A stretch of DNA of 64,000 nt from Neoarius graeffei (lineage: Eukaryota; Chordata; Actinopteri; Siluriformes; Ariidae), in the NCBI RefSeq assembly GCF_027579695.1, contig NC_083582.1, forward strand, positions 30,890,964 to 30,954,963, in the 5' to 3' direction. Positions within the stretch are counted from its first letter, which is position 1; every line of letters starts with the position of its first letter. Of this stretch, positions 1 to 13,900 are shown one piece after another. The position numbers and the translations under genes are program-made. The notes beneath the pieces were generated by a model, which searched no databases, had not been told where the DNA came from, and saw nothing but the letters and a program-made list of their open reading frames with translations.

Positions 1-677
1 TTTGCAGAAAACCACCAGGTCGTTTTCTCATAAACAAACCAGCACTGACGGAGGACTCAGAAGGAGACGTCCCGCACACGACGTCACGAAAATCAATGTT
101 TGCCGGGAAATCCAAACGCCAAGTTTTTTCAGAGGTGGACCAATTCGCCTCAAATGGCTTGATTTCAACTGAATTTTTCTGGTATTGTGCGAGGTAAAAA
201 AAATTGCAGAGAATGCAGAATGTTACAGATATTTGACCAAAGTTTAGGAGAATTACATTGATCTTGCTCCTGAATTTACCCATGATATGCACTTTAAAGG
301 AGACATGTTATTTAAAACCCATTCTTTCAGTGCTTGCATGCATCCATTTGGGTATCTGGAGTGCCTACCAACCCACAAATTCTGAAATAAGTCAACCCAG
401 TCAATTTCTTTTCGGCTGCCTATTTCAAAAACCATGTGCTCCATCCATCTTGTCCGATTTGGCTCCTCTTTCACTCAGTACATTTACATGCACATCCAAA
501 TCGAGCTGCTGTCGGTAATCGAGCTAAGGGTCCCAGCAGGGGTGCCAGAGAAATCCAATCCTACATGCACACAAGGAAATCGAGCTATTGTGTGAGGTAC
601 ATTGTGCACCTGAGCCACAGGTGGCGCTACACGCCCCATCGTGTTGGTACACTTCCGGTTGTCATCATGAAGAAGAG
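1..677. other. no gene recognised
   Basis: The six frames give only short shadows without family features. Recurrent GAGCT/AGCTC words from about 500 to 1060 suggest an old repeat around the Myb-like fragment. Confidence 0.4.
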
Positions 678-835
678 CTATTCAAGAGTGTAAACAAAGT
701 TATGAGCTCCGTGTTCTCCATTGCGCGTTTTTCTCCCGTCCATGAATTTTAATATATTCAACTCCTTAAGCTGAATGAGCATGAACTCTGTCTCCTCATT
801 GCTCCAGAAGTGCACGTTTCTGCTCGCCATTTTCT
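678..835 (-). pseudogene. Myb/SANT-like DNA-binding domain fragment
   Basis: From the ATG near 835 the minus strand encodes MASRNVHFWSNEETEFMLIQ followed by LKELNILKFMDGRKTRNGE. The W-S-x-E-E-T-E-F start and DGRK-R-N motif resemble Myb/SANT-like proteins that accompany PIF/Harbinger transposons. Only the first helices are present and the rest of a gene was not found. Its role is unknown; it may be a transposon relic. Confidence 0.5.
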
Positions 836-1548
836 CTTCTTCGTTTGTTCCTCCTGACCTCTTCTGCTGCTCGCTACTACTGTTGTCATGCCGACCGAGG
901 CTGTCGTGTTTCCCGCTTGTGGTCTCGTCACTCGTCACTTCCGGAAGGGGCAGTGCTGAAGTAAGTAGCTCGACTACGTAGCTCGATAGGGTATACATGC
1001 ACTAAGTAGCTCAGCAAAAATCGCATAATCTAGGTCGTGTAGCTCAATTACGAGAAATCAAGTTCGGTTCAATTTCAGCCTAGCTAAGGTGTTTCCATGG
1101 CATTTAGAACTTCGATTTCAGTCGAGCAACGGCAGAAATTCGATTTTTTCTATGTGCAGGTAAACGCACTGAATGTCACAAATGGAGCTCATTAGAATGA
1201 TGCCGCCCCCCTCATCTGAGTATCTCCACTCATGGCTTGAGAACTGTCTTTGTGAATGAATATTCATGAGGAGAGTGCTACCTGATTGGCCGTCGGAAGA
1301 GGGGTAAACAGTAACATCATTTAAAGGAACAGGCACTCAAATCGGCTGTTTTGAACAGGGCTGTTTAGACAGGGTGAGAAGGGAGCTGTAGTGCTTTTTA
1401 CTTGTGGCATTTTGACCAAAGCATGTCACAGACATTTCATTAAGCCCTTAGAGAACTGTGTCAACTTGTGGAAAAGGGGTATAATACTTCACCTTTAAAA
1501 ATTAATTGAACACAACCCAGATATACATGTTGTTGTTTTTTAAAATTA
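836..1548. other. old interspersed repeat, no gene
   Basis: Around 1200-1500 the text resembles a common fish interspersed repeat (cell-surface to poly-A-like transitions, no coding signal). No ends could be fixed. Confidence 0.3.
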
Positions 1549-1554
1549 TTTATT
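1549..1554 (-). terminator. candidate ndufa4 poly(A) signal
   Basis: AATAAA on the minus strand lies about 310 bp past the stop codon. It is the nearest clear hexamer; no transcript evidence is available here. Confidence 0.4.
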
Positions 1555-1865
1555 TCTGGTGTTAATTAAGAGACTGTGGAAGCCTGGCTAATACAAACTG
1601 AAAATAAACACGAAATCATTTTGGGAAAACAATATCAACCAGTATCATTTTAACATACCTTTTCCGTGATTCTAGGAATCATACATATTTTATACAGTAT
1701 ATTTCCTGACCAAACCATTTCTGGTTAAGAAAGCAGGTTGAAGTGTTTTCTTCTGTATGAATGTGTACAGCGTGTATGAAAGCATCGTGAATGCGTTCTT
1801 TCTTTTCTCAGAAATGGCAGCTCTTGGATTTCATACTGTGCCATTTATATAAACCTAGAGCAGGT

Positions 1866-1922
1866 TTAGAAGTCAGGTCTGTCCTTCTTCAGCTTGGAGT
1901 AGTCCATGTTCACTGTGAAGAA
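1866..1922 (-). CDS. ndufa4: ndufa4 coding exon 4 and stop
   Basis: The acceptor is TTTCCACAG. The exon encodes [18 protein letters not shown] and ends with TAA (1868-1866). The C-terminal RPDF is identical to that of mammalian NDUFA4. Confidence 0.96.
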   Translation of the reverse strand, partial: FFTVNMDYSKLKKDRPDF

Positions 1923-4900
1923 CTGTGGAAAGAAAAATATAATACATGCTCCATCATTAAGCATAAGTTCATATCGTGAAGTGACAACCAACTTGCATTT
2001 TTTTTGTGACTGATATTGAACCAGGAACCGCATTACAGAAACACTGAAACTGTTCAGTAACCAGGAAAACTACAGTTACATTTACAGTTACATACAGTAA
2101 GTATTACATTTAGGAAAGGGCTATTACAGAATAGGAATCCCCTAGTATTTTGCCAAGCAGTGTAGGGAAGAATGAAACAAAGGAGATGCCAAAATGGTGT
2201 ATAACAAAGGAACCTTCTTTATTAAACAGTAAAAAGATAAAATAACAAAAAGTGTCCTGAAACTTACAACTCGGGGGTAGTTTATATATAATATCAGAGA
2301 TATTTTAATCTTTTATGATTTAGAGTTGCCTCAATTCCGTTCACTCCAGTGGATTTTTTTTTTTACAGCAATGGCAAACTGTTCTGGAAGAGTTGCAACA
2401 GAATAGACTGTGTGTATTGCAATTTTATAGGGTAAAACATTTTAGGAATCGGATTGTATATTAGGGGGCAGCACAGTGGTGTAGTGGTTAGCACTGTCGC
2501 CTCACAGCAAGAAGGTCCGGGTTCGAGCCCTGTGGCCGGCGAGGGCCTTTCTGTGTGGAGTTTGCATGTTCTCCCCGTGTCTGCGTGGGTTTCCTCTGGG
2601 TGCTCCGGTTTCCCCCACAGTCCAAAGACATGCAGGTTAGGTTAACTGGTGACTCTAAATTGACCGTAGGTGTGAATGTGAGTGTGAACAGTTGTTTGTT
2701 TCTATGTGTCGGCCCTGTGATGATCTGGCGACTTGTCCAGGGTGTACCCCGCCTTTCGCCCGTAGTCAGCTGGGATAGACTCCAGCTTGCCTGCGACCTT
2801 GCACAGGATAAGCGGCTACGGATAATGGATGGATGGATGGGTTGTATATTATCAGCATATCTGACTGAAATTAGCTTGTGCATTAAAACATGTTAATTAA
2901 TTATCCCCCGTGAACTTGGGAGATTTAGGGAATGTTAACAGATGACAAAGTAGACTAATAAAGATTGTCTTTTCCAATTATATAAGATTTAATTTAACCT
3001 AATTAGAGATTACTAGATGTATTATCCCATTTTTCAGTTCATGTAATAATAAACATTTCTTTATTTGTTGATACTTATTCCTTAGTTTTCAACTTTTCAT
3101 CTCATCTCATTATCTGTAGCCGCTTTATCCTGTTCTACAGGGTCACAGGCAAGCTGGAGCCTATCCCAGCTGACTACGGGCGAAAGGTGGGGTACACCCT
3201 GGACAAGTCGCCAGGTCATCACAGGGCTGACACATAGACACAGACAACCATTCACACCTACGGTCAATTTAGAGTCACCAGTTAACCTAACCTGCATGTC
3301 TTTGGACTGTGGGGGAAACCGGAGCACCCAGAGGAAACCCACGCGGACACGGGGAGAACATGCAAACTCCACACAGAAAGGCCCTCGCCGGCCACGGGGC
3401 TCGAACCCGGACCTTCTTGCTGTGAGGCGACAGTGCTAACCACTACACCACCGTGCCACCCAAATTAAAATCATGTTACTAATTTTGACTGGCAGCGTAC
3501 ATATAAAACAATTTGTGTAAAAAAATAAAATAAAATAAAAAATCTAAGACCTGAAGTCAGATTTTTCTATTTATAATTATTTATGATCAAAGTTGATGCC
3601 AAAATATATTTAATCTTTCAATAATGTTGTTAATGTGATTTCAGTGAGTGCAATTAAAAGCTTTTCTCTCTTTAAAAAAAAAAAAAACTCCTAAAGAGAG
3701 TGGAGCATGTGGTATCTAAAGTTGTCTGAAATATCCCATGTAGGATGAGTAAAGATATTGGGTTAATATTTTACTTTTCACTTCCACATTAATATTAATA
3801 CAGTACACAGGAAGGTGGAGCTCTTAAACCCTTCATTTAGCTTTACATTCTGTTCTGTCGGAATTATTCAATAATGCTAATAAACATACAACCCCAAATC
3901 AGAAAAAAGTTGGGATGGTAAGTAAAATACAAATTAAAAAAAAGAAATCGGTATTTTCTAATTATAATTTGACTTGTATTTCATTGCAGACAGAATGAAC
4001 CCAAGATATTTCATGTTTTTTTGGTCAGCTTCATTTCATTTGTTAATATACATCCATCCCTGCATTTCAAGCCTGTTACACATTTCAAAAAAGTTGGGAC
4101 AGGGTAATTTAGGGCTAGTAATGAGGTAAAACAATTAAATAATGATGTGATTTGAAACAGCTGATGTCAGAAGGTGATTGTAAATCATGATTTGGTACAA
4201 AATCAGTATCCAGGAAAGGCCTAGTCTTTGAGGAGTAAAGATGGGCCGACGATCTCCAGTTTGTCAACAAATGTGTGAGAAAATGATTCAAATGTTTAAC
4301 AACAATGTTGCGCAAAGAAATATACAAAAGGATTTAGACATTTCACCCTCTATGGTGCATAATATCATTAAACGATTCAAGGAATCTTGAAGAATTTTGG
4401 TACATAAAGGGCAAGGGCACAAGCCTAATCTGAACACCTGTGATCTCCGATCCCTCAGAAGATACCTTCTGCATCAAGAACCATCATTCATTTATAGCTG
4501 ATATAACCACATGGGCTCGGGATTACTTTGGCAAACCTTTGTCAAGCTCTACAATATGGAGTTACATCCACAAATACCAGTTAAAACTTTACTGGGCAAA
4601 AAGGAGGCCTAATGTTAACTGTGTCCAGAAGCACCGTCAACTTCTCTGGGCTTGGATGCATATGGGATGGACCATCACACAGTGGAAATGTGTATTGTGG
4701 CCAGATGAATCAATATTCCAAGTCTTTTTTTTTTTAAGAAATGGATGCCATGTGCTCTGGACCAGAGATGAAAAGGACCATCCAGACTGTTACCAGCAAC
4801 AAGTCCAAAAGCCAGGGTCTGTCATGGTATGGGGTTGTGTCAGTGCCCTTGGCAAAGGTAACTTTCACTTCTGTGATGAAGCATTAATGCAGAAAAGTAC

Positions 4901-7900
4901 ATTGAGATTTTGGAGCAACATATGCTGCCTTCAAGATGACATCTTTTCCAGGGAGATTTCAACAAGACAATCCAAAATCATATTCTGCACACATTACAAA
5001 GGCATGGCTGTGGAAGAAGAGGGTGCCTGTTCCCAACAGAGAATGTGTGGAGAATTTTGAAATGAAAAAAAAAATGACAACAGCGACCCTGTACCGTTGA
5101 ACACCTTAAGACCTGTTTGCAGGAAGAATGGGACAAAATAACACCTGAAACACTTCATCACTTTGTGTCTTCAGTCCCTAAACATCTTTTAAGTGTTGTG
5201 AGAAGGAATGGCAACATTGTAAAGTGGTAAATGCTTTACTGTCCCAACTTTTTAAATTGTGTTCCATGAATCAAACTTGAAATGTGTTTATTTTGAAAAA
5301 AACTATAAATTTCATGAGGTAAAACATGAAATAATGTGCTGTTGTATTGTTTTGAGCGCAAAACAGGTCAAAGATTATTTACAAATCATTGTTTTCAGTT
5401 TCAACATACCATCGCAACTTTTTCTGATCCAGGGTTGTAAATAGCAATAATAATAATAATAATCTCATCATCTCTAGCCGCTTTATCCTTCTACAGGGTC
5501 GCAGGCAAGCTGGAGCCTATCCCAGCTGACTATGGGCAAAAGGCAGGGTACACCCTGGACAAGTCGCCAGGTCATCACAGGGCTGACACATAGACACAGA
5601 CAACCATTCACACTCACATTCACACCTACGCTCAATTTAGAGTCACCAGTTAACCTAACCTGCATGTCTTTGGGGGAAACCAGAGCACCCAGAGGAAACC
5701 TACACGGACACGGGGAGAACATGCAAACTCCACACAGAAAGGCCCTCGCCGGCCCCGGGGCTCGAACCCAGGACCTTCTTGTTGTGAGGCGACAGCGCTA
5801 ACCACTACACCACCGTGCCGCCCCAATAATAATAATAATAATAATAATAATAATTGTAACCTACAAAGCAAGTAAGGCTACCTGTTCACTCTAATTCTCA
5901 AATAGTACTGATTTTTACTTAAAAAAACAAAAACATTTATACACGTCAGTGTGCAATGTAAATATTGTAAATCAGTGTATTTTTGACTATTAACGCCCAA
6001 AAATTACAGTTCTTTCTCTCTGTGTTTATGCACTCAATTTGACCACCAACAGCTTCCTGAACCTACCTGAAGTCGACATGAATCATGTGACCATCAAGCA
6101 TTTTGGACACCAATTGATGTGACTCTCCCTGTGTCTGAAATCACTCACTTGTTCACTACTCACTACTCGCTATATAGGGAATTACTATATAGAGGACTAT
6201 ATAGTGAGCTCATTGGTAAAATGAAAAAACACCTTCGGACACGACTCCACCGTGCTTTTATTAACATCATTACTGTAGCGCAATTAAAACGTGCCAGATC
6301 GGTCGGCTGGTGGGTTTTCAAAATAATAAATACATGCATGTATTTTTGTCATAAATTCATATTATACTGAGTGTATTTCCTACATTAATAAATACAGAGT
6401 ACTTTGTGTCTGCAGCATCTTTCAGTTCTTTTAAGTCAAGGCTGAATACTTTCTTCTTTGATAAGTCTTTATTGTCATTGTCACTTTTTCAAAGGTACAG
6501 TGAAATTGAAGGTGCTGTTGAATCATGAGTTATAGAAAAAAAATAAAAACAAATAAAGTATAAAAATAAATAGTAAAGTATACAGAATTGCACTGGTAAA
6601 ATAGTATAAACAGAATGTAAACAGAATTGTATTGTATTGGTTCTGTGTGTACACAGATTGCACTGATAAGAAAAAAAATACACACACACACACACACACA
6701 CATATATGCCGCTGCGTTTTATTAAATCAAATTTGAGGCGTTTGATTAATTCCTTGCTCTGCACTGTAACTTTTATTTTTATATTTTATCTGTCTTATTA
6801 CCTCCGCCAAGGAGGTTATGTTTTCGGTAGCGTTGGTTTGTTTGTCTGTTAGCAACATTACGGAAAAAGTTATGAACGGATTGCTCTGAAGTTTTTTCCA
6901 GAGGTGTGACTGGGCACAAGTAACAATCCATTACATTTTGGCGGTGATCCGGATCACCTTCTGGATCCTGGAATTTTTTAAAGGATTCTTGGCGGAGGTC
7001 TGCACTCTCCGAGTGCTTTTCTAGTTTAGCTTATTTCTGTTCTCTTGCCATTTTTAATTGTACTTGAATGTCCGTTAATAATGTGTTTCTCTTCCATCCA
7101 TTCACCCCAACACCCTTTTTTTTTCAGCACAACTGCAATGCATGATGCTTGGTTAGTGACCATCAGTTGTACACTACTTTTCATGATGCATTGTGGGATA
7201 CTTTGAGTGCACTATATAGGGTGTAATAATTCTCACTATACATTCGGACAGCACTACAAAATGGTGAACTCACTATATAGTGACTAGTGAGTGATTTCTG
7301 ACACAGAGCCTGTTTCTACATGGCTCTGCTACAAAGGTGCAGTGACCAGCTGCTTCCTCGCCAGGCCTTAAAAATCCTGTGTGACAGGTGCATGCAGTCC
7401 AAATTAATCAGCCTGGAGGATTCTGGGCAACTGAGTTTTTCTGAATGACTGCTCTGACAGCGCACCTCTGCTGCCCACTGCTGGCTGTCAGCTGTATAGC
7501 ATGGCCTCTTACAAAAGTGTTATGGTTTCACTAGTAATAGCTCTACTACTAGTAATAGTAAGAGTAGTAGGAAATAATGTCTTTTTTTTTGTCAGTTTTA
7601 CAAACACCAGTTATTCTTTTATTACCACTCTCATTAGCTCTAACACTCTGAACTGTACCTGTGGAATAGAAATGTTTTATGTTAATTAGAAACAAAGCAT
7701 CAAGCTAAGAACATAAAGACTTAACATTGGAAAATTATTTTAATGGCTATTCTATTTTTACTGAAGTTTTAAACTTGTCATATTTGTCATATTTGCTCAG
7801 GAAATTACAGTGGTGCTTGAAAGTTGTGAACCCTTTAGAATTTTTTATATTTCTGCATAAATAGGACCTAAAACATCATCAGATATTCACACAAGTCCTA

Positions 7901-10900
7901 AAATTACATAAAGAGAGCCCAGTTAAACAAATGAAGCAAAAATATTATACTTGGTCATTTATTTATTGAGGAAAATGATCCAATATTACATATCTGTGAG
8001 TGGCAAAAGTATGTGAACCTCTAGGATTAGCAGTTAATTTGAAGGTGAAATTAGAGTCAGGTGTTTTCCATCAATGGGATGACAATCAGGTGTGAGTGGG
8101 CACCCTGTTTTATTTAAAGAACAGGGATCTATCAAAGTCTGATCTTCACAACACATGTTTGTGGAAGTGTATCATGGCACGAACAAAGGAGATTTCTGAG
8201 GACCTCAGAAAAAGCGTTGTTGATGCTCATCGGGCTGGAAAAGGTTACAAAACCATCTCTAAAGAGTTTAGACTCCACCAATACACAGTCAGACAGATTG
8301 TGTACAAATGGAGGAAATTCAAGACCATTGTTACCCTCCCCAGGAGTGGACGACCAACAAAGATCACTCCAAGAGCAAGGCGTGTAATAGTTGGCAAGGT
8401 CACAAAGGACCCCAGGGTAACTTCTAAGCAACTGAAGGCCTCTCTCACATTGGCTAATGTTAATGTTCATGAGTCCACCTTCAGGAGAACACTGAACAGC
8501 AGTGGTGTGCATGGCAGGGTTGCAAGGAGAAAGCCAATGCTCTCCAAAAAGATCATTGCTGCTCATCTGCAGTTTGCTAAAGATCATGTGGACAAGCCAG
8601 AAGGCTATTGGAAAAATGTTTTGTGGACGGATGAGACCAAAATAGAACTTTTTGGTTGAAATGAGAAGTGTTATGTTTGGAGAAAGGAAAACACTGCATT
8701 CCAGCATAAGAACCTTATCCCATCTGTGAAACATGGTGGTGGTAGTATCATGGTTTGGGCCTGTTTTGCTGCATCTGGGCCAGGATGGCTTGCCATCATT
8801 GATGGAACAATGAATTCTGAATTATACCAGCCAATTCTAAAGGAAAATGTCAGGACATCTGTCCATGAACTGAATATCAAGAGAAGGTGGGTTATGCAGC
8901 AAGACAACGACCCTAAACACACACGTCATTCTACCAAAGAATGGTTAAAGAAGAATAAAGTTAATGTTTTGGAATGACCAAGTCAAAGTCCTGACCTTAA
9001 TCCAATTGAAATGTTGTGGAAGGACCTGAAGCGAGCAGTTCATGTGAGGAAACCCACCAACATCCCAGAGTTGAAGCTGTTCTGTACAGAGGAATGGGCT
9101 AAAATTCCTCCAAACCGGTGTGCAGGACTGATCAACAGTTACCGCAAACGTTTAGTTGCAGTTATTGCTGCACAAGGGGGTCACACCAGATACTGAAAAC
9201 TAAGGTTCACATAATTTTGCCACTCACAGATATGTAATATTGGATCATTTTCCTCAATAAATAAATGACCAACTATAATATTTCTGTCTCATTTGTTTAA
9301 CTGGGTTCTCTTTATCTACTTTTAGGACTTGTGTGAAAATCTGATGATGTTTTAGGTCATATTTATGCAGAAGTATAGAAAATTCTAAAGGGTTCACAAA
9401 CTTTCAAGCACCACTGTAAACATTTTATTCCTCACCTTGTATTGGTCATTAGGGCCAAGTTTGTTCCAGGGTTCAGGGTTATTTTTGCGATCCCACCTGT
9501 GGTGCACATTGTGTGGTTAAAAACTTGAAGTTATGAAGCATTATAGACAAAACTAAAATGTACACAATGCAAATCAGATGTCTGAAGTATAATGGAACTA
9601 TCATGCTAATATTGCTAACAAGTAATGGAAGCTTATGGCCTCCAGTTAAGTATTATGCACAAAATTTGCATGCGTAAATCATCACGAAGCCACTTTCTGC
9701 CTCAGCACAGATTTAGGTGTCATACTTATTTGTCAGGTAGGAGGCATGGCCTCCTGATTTGCTCGATGAAATGCTTCATATTGCCTTGTATTTTGAATAC
9801 AATTTTAATAATGTTTAATACACCGTGACTGGGCTAGTGATGAAACTGAACTAAAACATCAAATTCGATTGTTCATGTCGTGTCAATGCCACAATCAGAG
9901 ATGGACTCCATTTCCCATGATGCTCCAGTCTACGACTCCAAAAGGACATGCTTTGCTCCTCTGACTTCTGATTGTACGTACCCGATTACAGTCACTACCC
10001 ATGATAAAAAACTGATTTCAATATTGATAATAGGCATGATATCTAATAAAATTAGATCAAGACGTTTTATCACAATACTGGTATTAGATCGTCATATCAC
10101 CCAGCACTAGCTATCGTCTTTCATTACTCCATAACTCTATAGAAGCAAGCTTTTGTTTTACTTTTAAAGCACTCACGAGCAGTCCGGGTTCTTGAGGGCC
10201 AGTCGGCCGAGATAGAGCACCGACATGGTTGCTCCGCCCCCGATGAATACAAACAGAGGGATCAACTACAACAAAAACAGAATGAGCATTTTTTTTTTTG
10301 CCATATTACATTACAGGCATTTAGCAGACGCTCTTATCCAGAGCGGCATACAACAAGAGAGTACATGACAGTGCTCCTGAAGCATTGGGCCTTGCTCAAG
10401 GGCCCGATAACCTTCAGATCAGTAACACAGAGCCATAACCGTTAAACCATCACTGCCCCCCTGCCATAATTTATGAAATGATGTAATTACTGAAACATTG
10501 TAAAAGGCAATTAAATAGTTCATTTTCTCTGGACTTTTTTTTTTTTAAAGAAGGATTCCAGTGAGCCTTAAGTGGATATGTGTGTTCATGTAGCCTTTTT
10601 TGAACGTTTCTACACCAAAATCATGATGCCAGATCATGTTGATGACCTTGTGTTGATGGGTATAATTTAATTTCTCAAATCTGATTGGTCAGAAGGCATT
10701 GCTTAATGTCCTTAATGGGTTCATTTTCAATAAAAGTTTTGGGGTAAAACAGCACATCTTGAAGCGCTTTATTCCTTAGCAGAGCAAATAGTAGCTGTAA
10801 CAGCGGCTTTTTTATTTTCATTTTTTAATCCACTTTTTTTCTATGATTTGCATGTGCTGTCTCAAATAAGTAATAATCAAAACTGTAACTGTAATCAAAC

Positions 10901-13900
10901 TCAGATGGCTACTGCCTTTTGAGTTTGACCTCCGCATCCTTGCACTACCTCATCTCATCTCATTATCTCTAGCCGCTTTATCCTGTTCTACAGGGTCGCA
11001 GGCAAGCTGGAGCCTATCCCAGCTGACTACGGGCGAAAGGCGGGGTACACCCTGGACAAGTCGCCAGGTCATCACAGGGCTGACACATAGACACAGACAA
11101 CCATTCACACTCACATTCACACCTACGGTCAATTTAGAGTCACCAGTTAACCTAACCTGCATGTCTTTGGACTGTGGGGGAAACCGGAGCACCCGGAGGA
11201 AACCCACACGGCCACGGGGAGAACATGCAAACTCCACACAGAAAGGCCCTCGCCGGCCACGGGGCTCGAACCCGGACCTTCTTGCTGTGAGGCAACAGCA
11301 CTAACCACTACACCACCGTGCCGCCCCGTACTACCTGCCTTTCATAAATATTAATGACAGAATTCTCGATCAGAAATATCTGTAGGCAAGTTAGGGAAGT
11401 TTACAGGTCTGAGGCACAATCCCAATCATCGCCCTACTACTTCCATATAGTGTGCTAAGCAGGCTGTGGAAGTTATTATTTCATATAATTAATACATTTA
11501 AATACACATTTATACATATACAATGAATACATTTAAAAAAAACAGCATGTCTTTGTCCTTCACTTTCCTTTTCTTCTGCTGAAACTTTGATTCATGCTTT
11601 CATCACATCCCGATTACACTACTGCAACAGCATCCTCTATGGTGCATCATTCAAAGTCCTCAATAAACTCCAATACATTCAGAACTCTACTGCACGCCTG
11701 CTCACTTACTCCTGCTCCTGTTATCACATCGACCCTGTCCTCCAAAAACTCCACTGGCTGCCTGTACCACAACAAATTCAATTCAAAATTCTTCTCTTCA
11801 CCTCCAAAGCCATTCATAAGCAGGTCCCCTCCTATATCAGTGATCTGCTTCACCATCTTACTCCCTCCAGCACCCGCCATTCTTCTGATGCCAAACCCCT
11901 CTCAGGACTAAATACCAGACTTGGGGCGGTGGACCCTTCTCCATTGCTGCCCCTTCCCTCTAGAATTCCTTCCCCAAACACATTCGTCACTGCACCCACC
12001 TGTCTAGTTTCAAATCATCTTTAAAAACTCATCTCTTCAGAACTGCATATAATCCATCCATCCATTATCTGTAGCCGCTTTATCCTGTTCTACAGGGTCG
12101 CAGGCAAGCTGGAGCCTATCCCAGCTGACTACGGGCGAAAGGCGGGGTACACCCTGGACAAGTCGCCAGGTCATCACAGGGCTGACACATAGACACAGAC
12201 AACCATTCACACTCACATTCACACCTACGGTCAATTTAGAGTCACCAGTTAACCTAACCTGCATGTCTTTGGACTGTGGGGGAAACCGGAGCACCCGGAG
12301 GAAACCCACGCGGACATGGGGAGAACATGCAAACTCCACACAGAAAGATAAGTCTTTATTGTCATTGTCACTTTCTCAAAGGTACAGCGAAACTGAAGGT
12401 GCTGTTGACTCATGAGTTATAGAAAAAATAAAACAAATAAAGTATATATATATACACTGTAAAAAATGTCCGTAGAATTAACAGTGAATTTATGTAAAAT
12501 CATGACATAAAAAAAACTGTAAATACAAAAACAATGAAGCAGTGTGTAATTTACATCAATATACTGTAAAACTCCTAACCAAATACCACTGTTAATTTAA
12601 CAGTAAGAATATGTTGAATTGATCATATTTTTTTGTATAATTTACAAATTGTTGTAGTTTAAACACAGACAAACTGTAATACTAAAACAGAATGTGATAG
12701 TTAAAATTACATCATTGCCCTGTTAAAAAAACAAAAACATGCCCACCATTGTGGCTCAGTCAATTAAGGCGTCATACAATGAATCTGGGGACCTGGGTTC
12801 AATTCCGACCTGAGGTCATTTCCCGATCCCTCCCCGTCTCTCTTTCCAGCTCATTTCCTGTCTCTGCACTGTCCTATCCAATAAAGGTGAAAAAAGCCCA
12901 AAAAAATTCTAAAAAAAAATATATATCTGTCTAGTAGATCATTGCTTGTAACCATCATTTTGAATCATTGTTTATTGTACAATGAATATCCGTAAAATTA
13001 ACAGTTATGTACTGATTATTGTACATTGAATACCTGTAAAATTGAACATTTTCAAACTGTTGTTTTTACAAGTGTTGATATACCTTACCGTAAAGCCATA
13101 TACACTGTCACTGTATTTTTTACGGTGAAAAAATGGCAACCACAGCTGCCAGTTTTTCACTGTAAATTTGACAAGATTTTTTTTTACAGTGAGGGCAGCA
13201 CGGTGGTGTAGTGGTTAGTGCTGTCACCTCACAGCAAGAAGGTCCGGGTTTGAGCCCTGTGGCCGGTGAGGACCTTTCTGTGTGGAGTTTGCATGTTGTC
13301 CGCGTGGGTTTCCTCCGGGTGCTCTGGTTTCCCCCAAAGACATGCAGGTTAGGTTAACTGGTGACTCTAAATTGACCGTAGGTGTGAATGGTTGTCTGTG
13401 TCTATGTGTCAGCCCTGTGATGACCTGGCGACTTGTCCAGGGTGTACCCCGCCTTTCGCCCGTAGTCAGCTGGGATAGGCTCCAGCTTGCCTGCGACCCT
13501 GTAGAAGGATAAAGCGGCTAGAGATAATGAGATGAGATGAGATATATATATATATATATATACACACAAATTGGGGATGGGGCCAAGAATAGTTCTATTG
13601 CACATTTGAGTTTAAAGCCATGATTGCTTTGGGATAGAAACTGTTTTTTAGGCGGTTTGTCCTGGTTTTCATTGCTCTGTATCTCTTGCCTGATAGCAAA
13701 AGCTGGAAGAGACAGTGACCAGGGTGTGAAGAGTCTTTTGAAATGTTCATTGCTTTCCTGTGGCATCTGGAGGTGTAAATCTGTTCCAGGGTGGGGAGGG
13801 GGCAGCCTATTGTTTTCTCTGCTGCCCTAACGACCCTGTCAGCCGCTGGGCTCGAACCCAGGACCTTCTTGCTGTGAGGCGACAGTGCTAACCACTACAC

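Larger units (their letters stand above)
6129..7307. mobile_element. non-autonomous TIR element with nested repeats
   Basis: The left end CTGTGTCTGAAATCACTCAC and right end GTGAGTGATTTCTGACACAG are inverted. Both ends carry internal CTATATAG words. It contains a LINE tail and a separate MITE. I could not assign a superfamily or a target duplication. Confidence 0.6.
12347..13838 (-). repeat. LINE 3' fragment split by a MITE and a V-SINE
   Basis: 12347-12454 matches the LINE tail at 6459. The coding-like part resumes at about 13565 and resembles the LINE at 42.8-43.2 kb (GATAGAAACTGTTTTT, CTTGCCTGA). The gap is filled by the TIR element and V-SINE listed next, so both inserted into the LINE. 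Confidence 0.6.

Noticed and set aside
2488-2883. Recurrent open frames of 60-145 codons with [18 protein letters not shown] or [10 protein letters not shown]
   Set aside because: These are V-SINE copies read on either strand, repeated at every copy; not proteins.
8132-8734. 200-codon minus-strand frame across Tc1 copy A (similar ones in B-D)
   Set aside because: Antisense shadow of the transposase gene; recurs at the same place in each copy.
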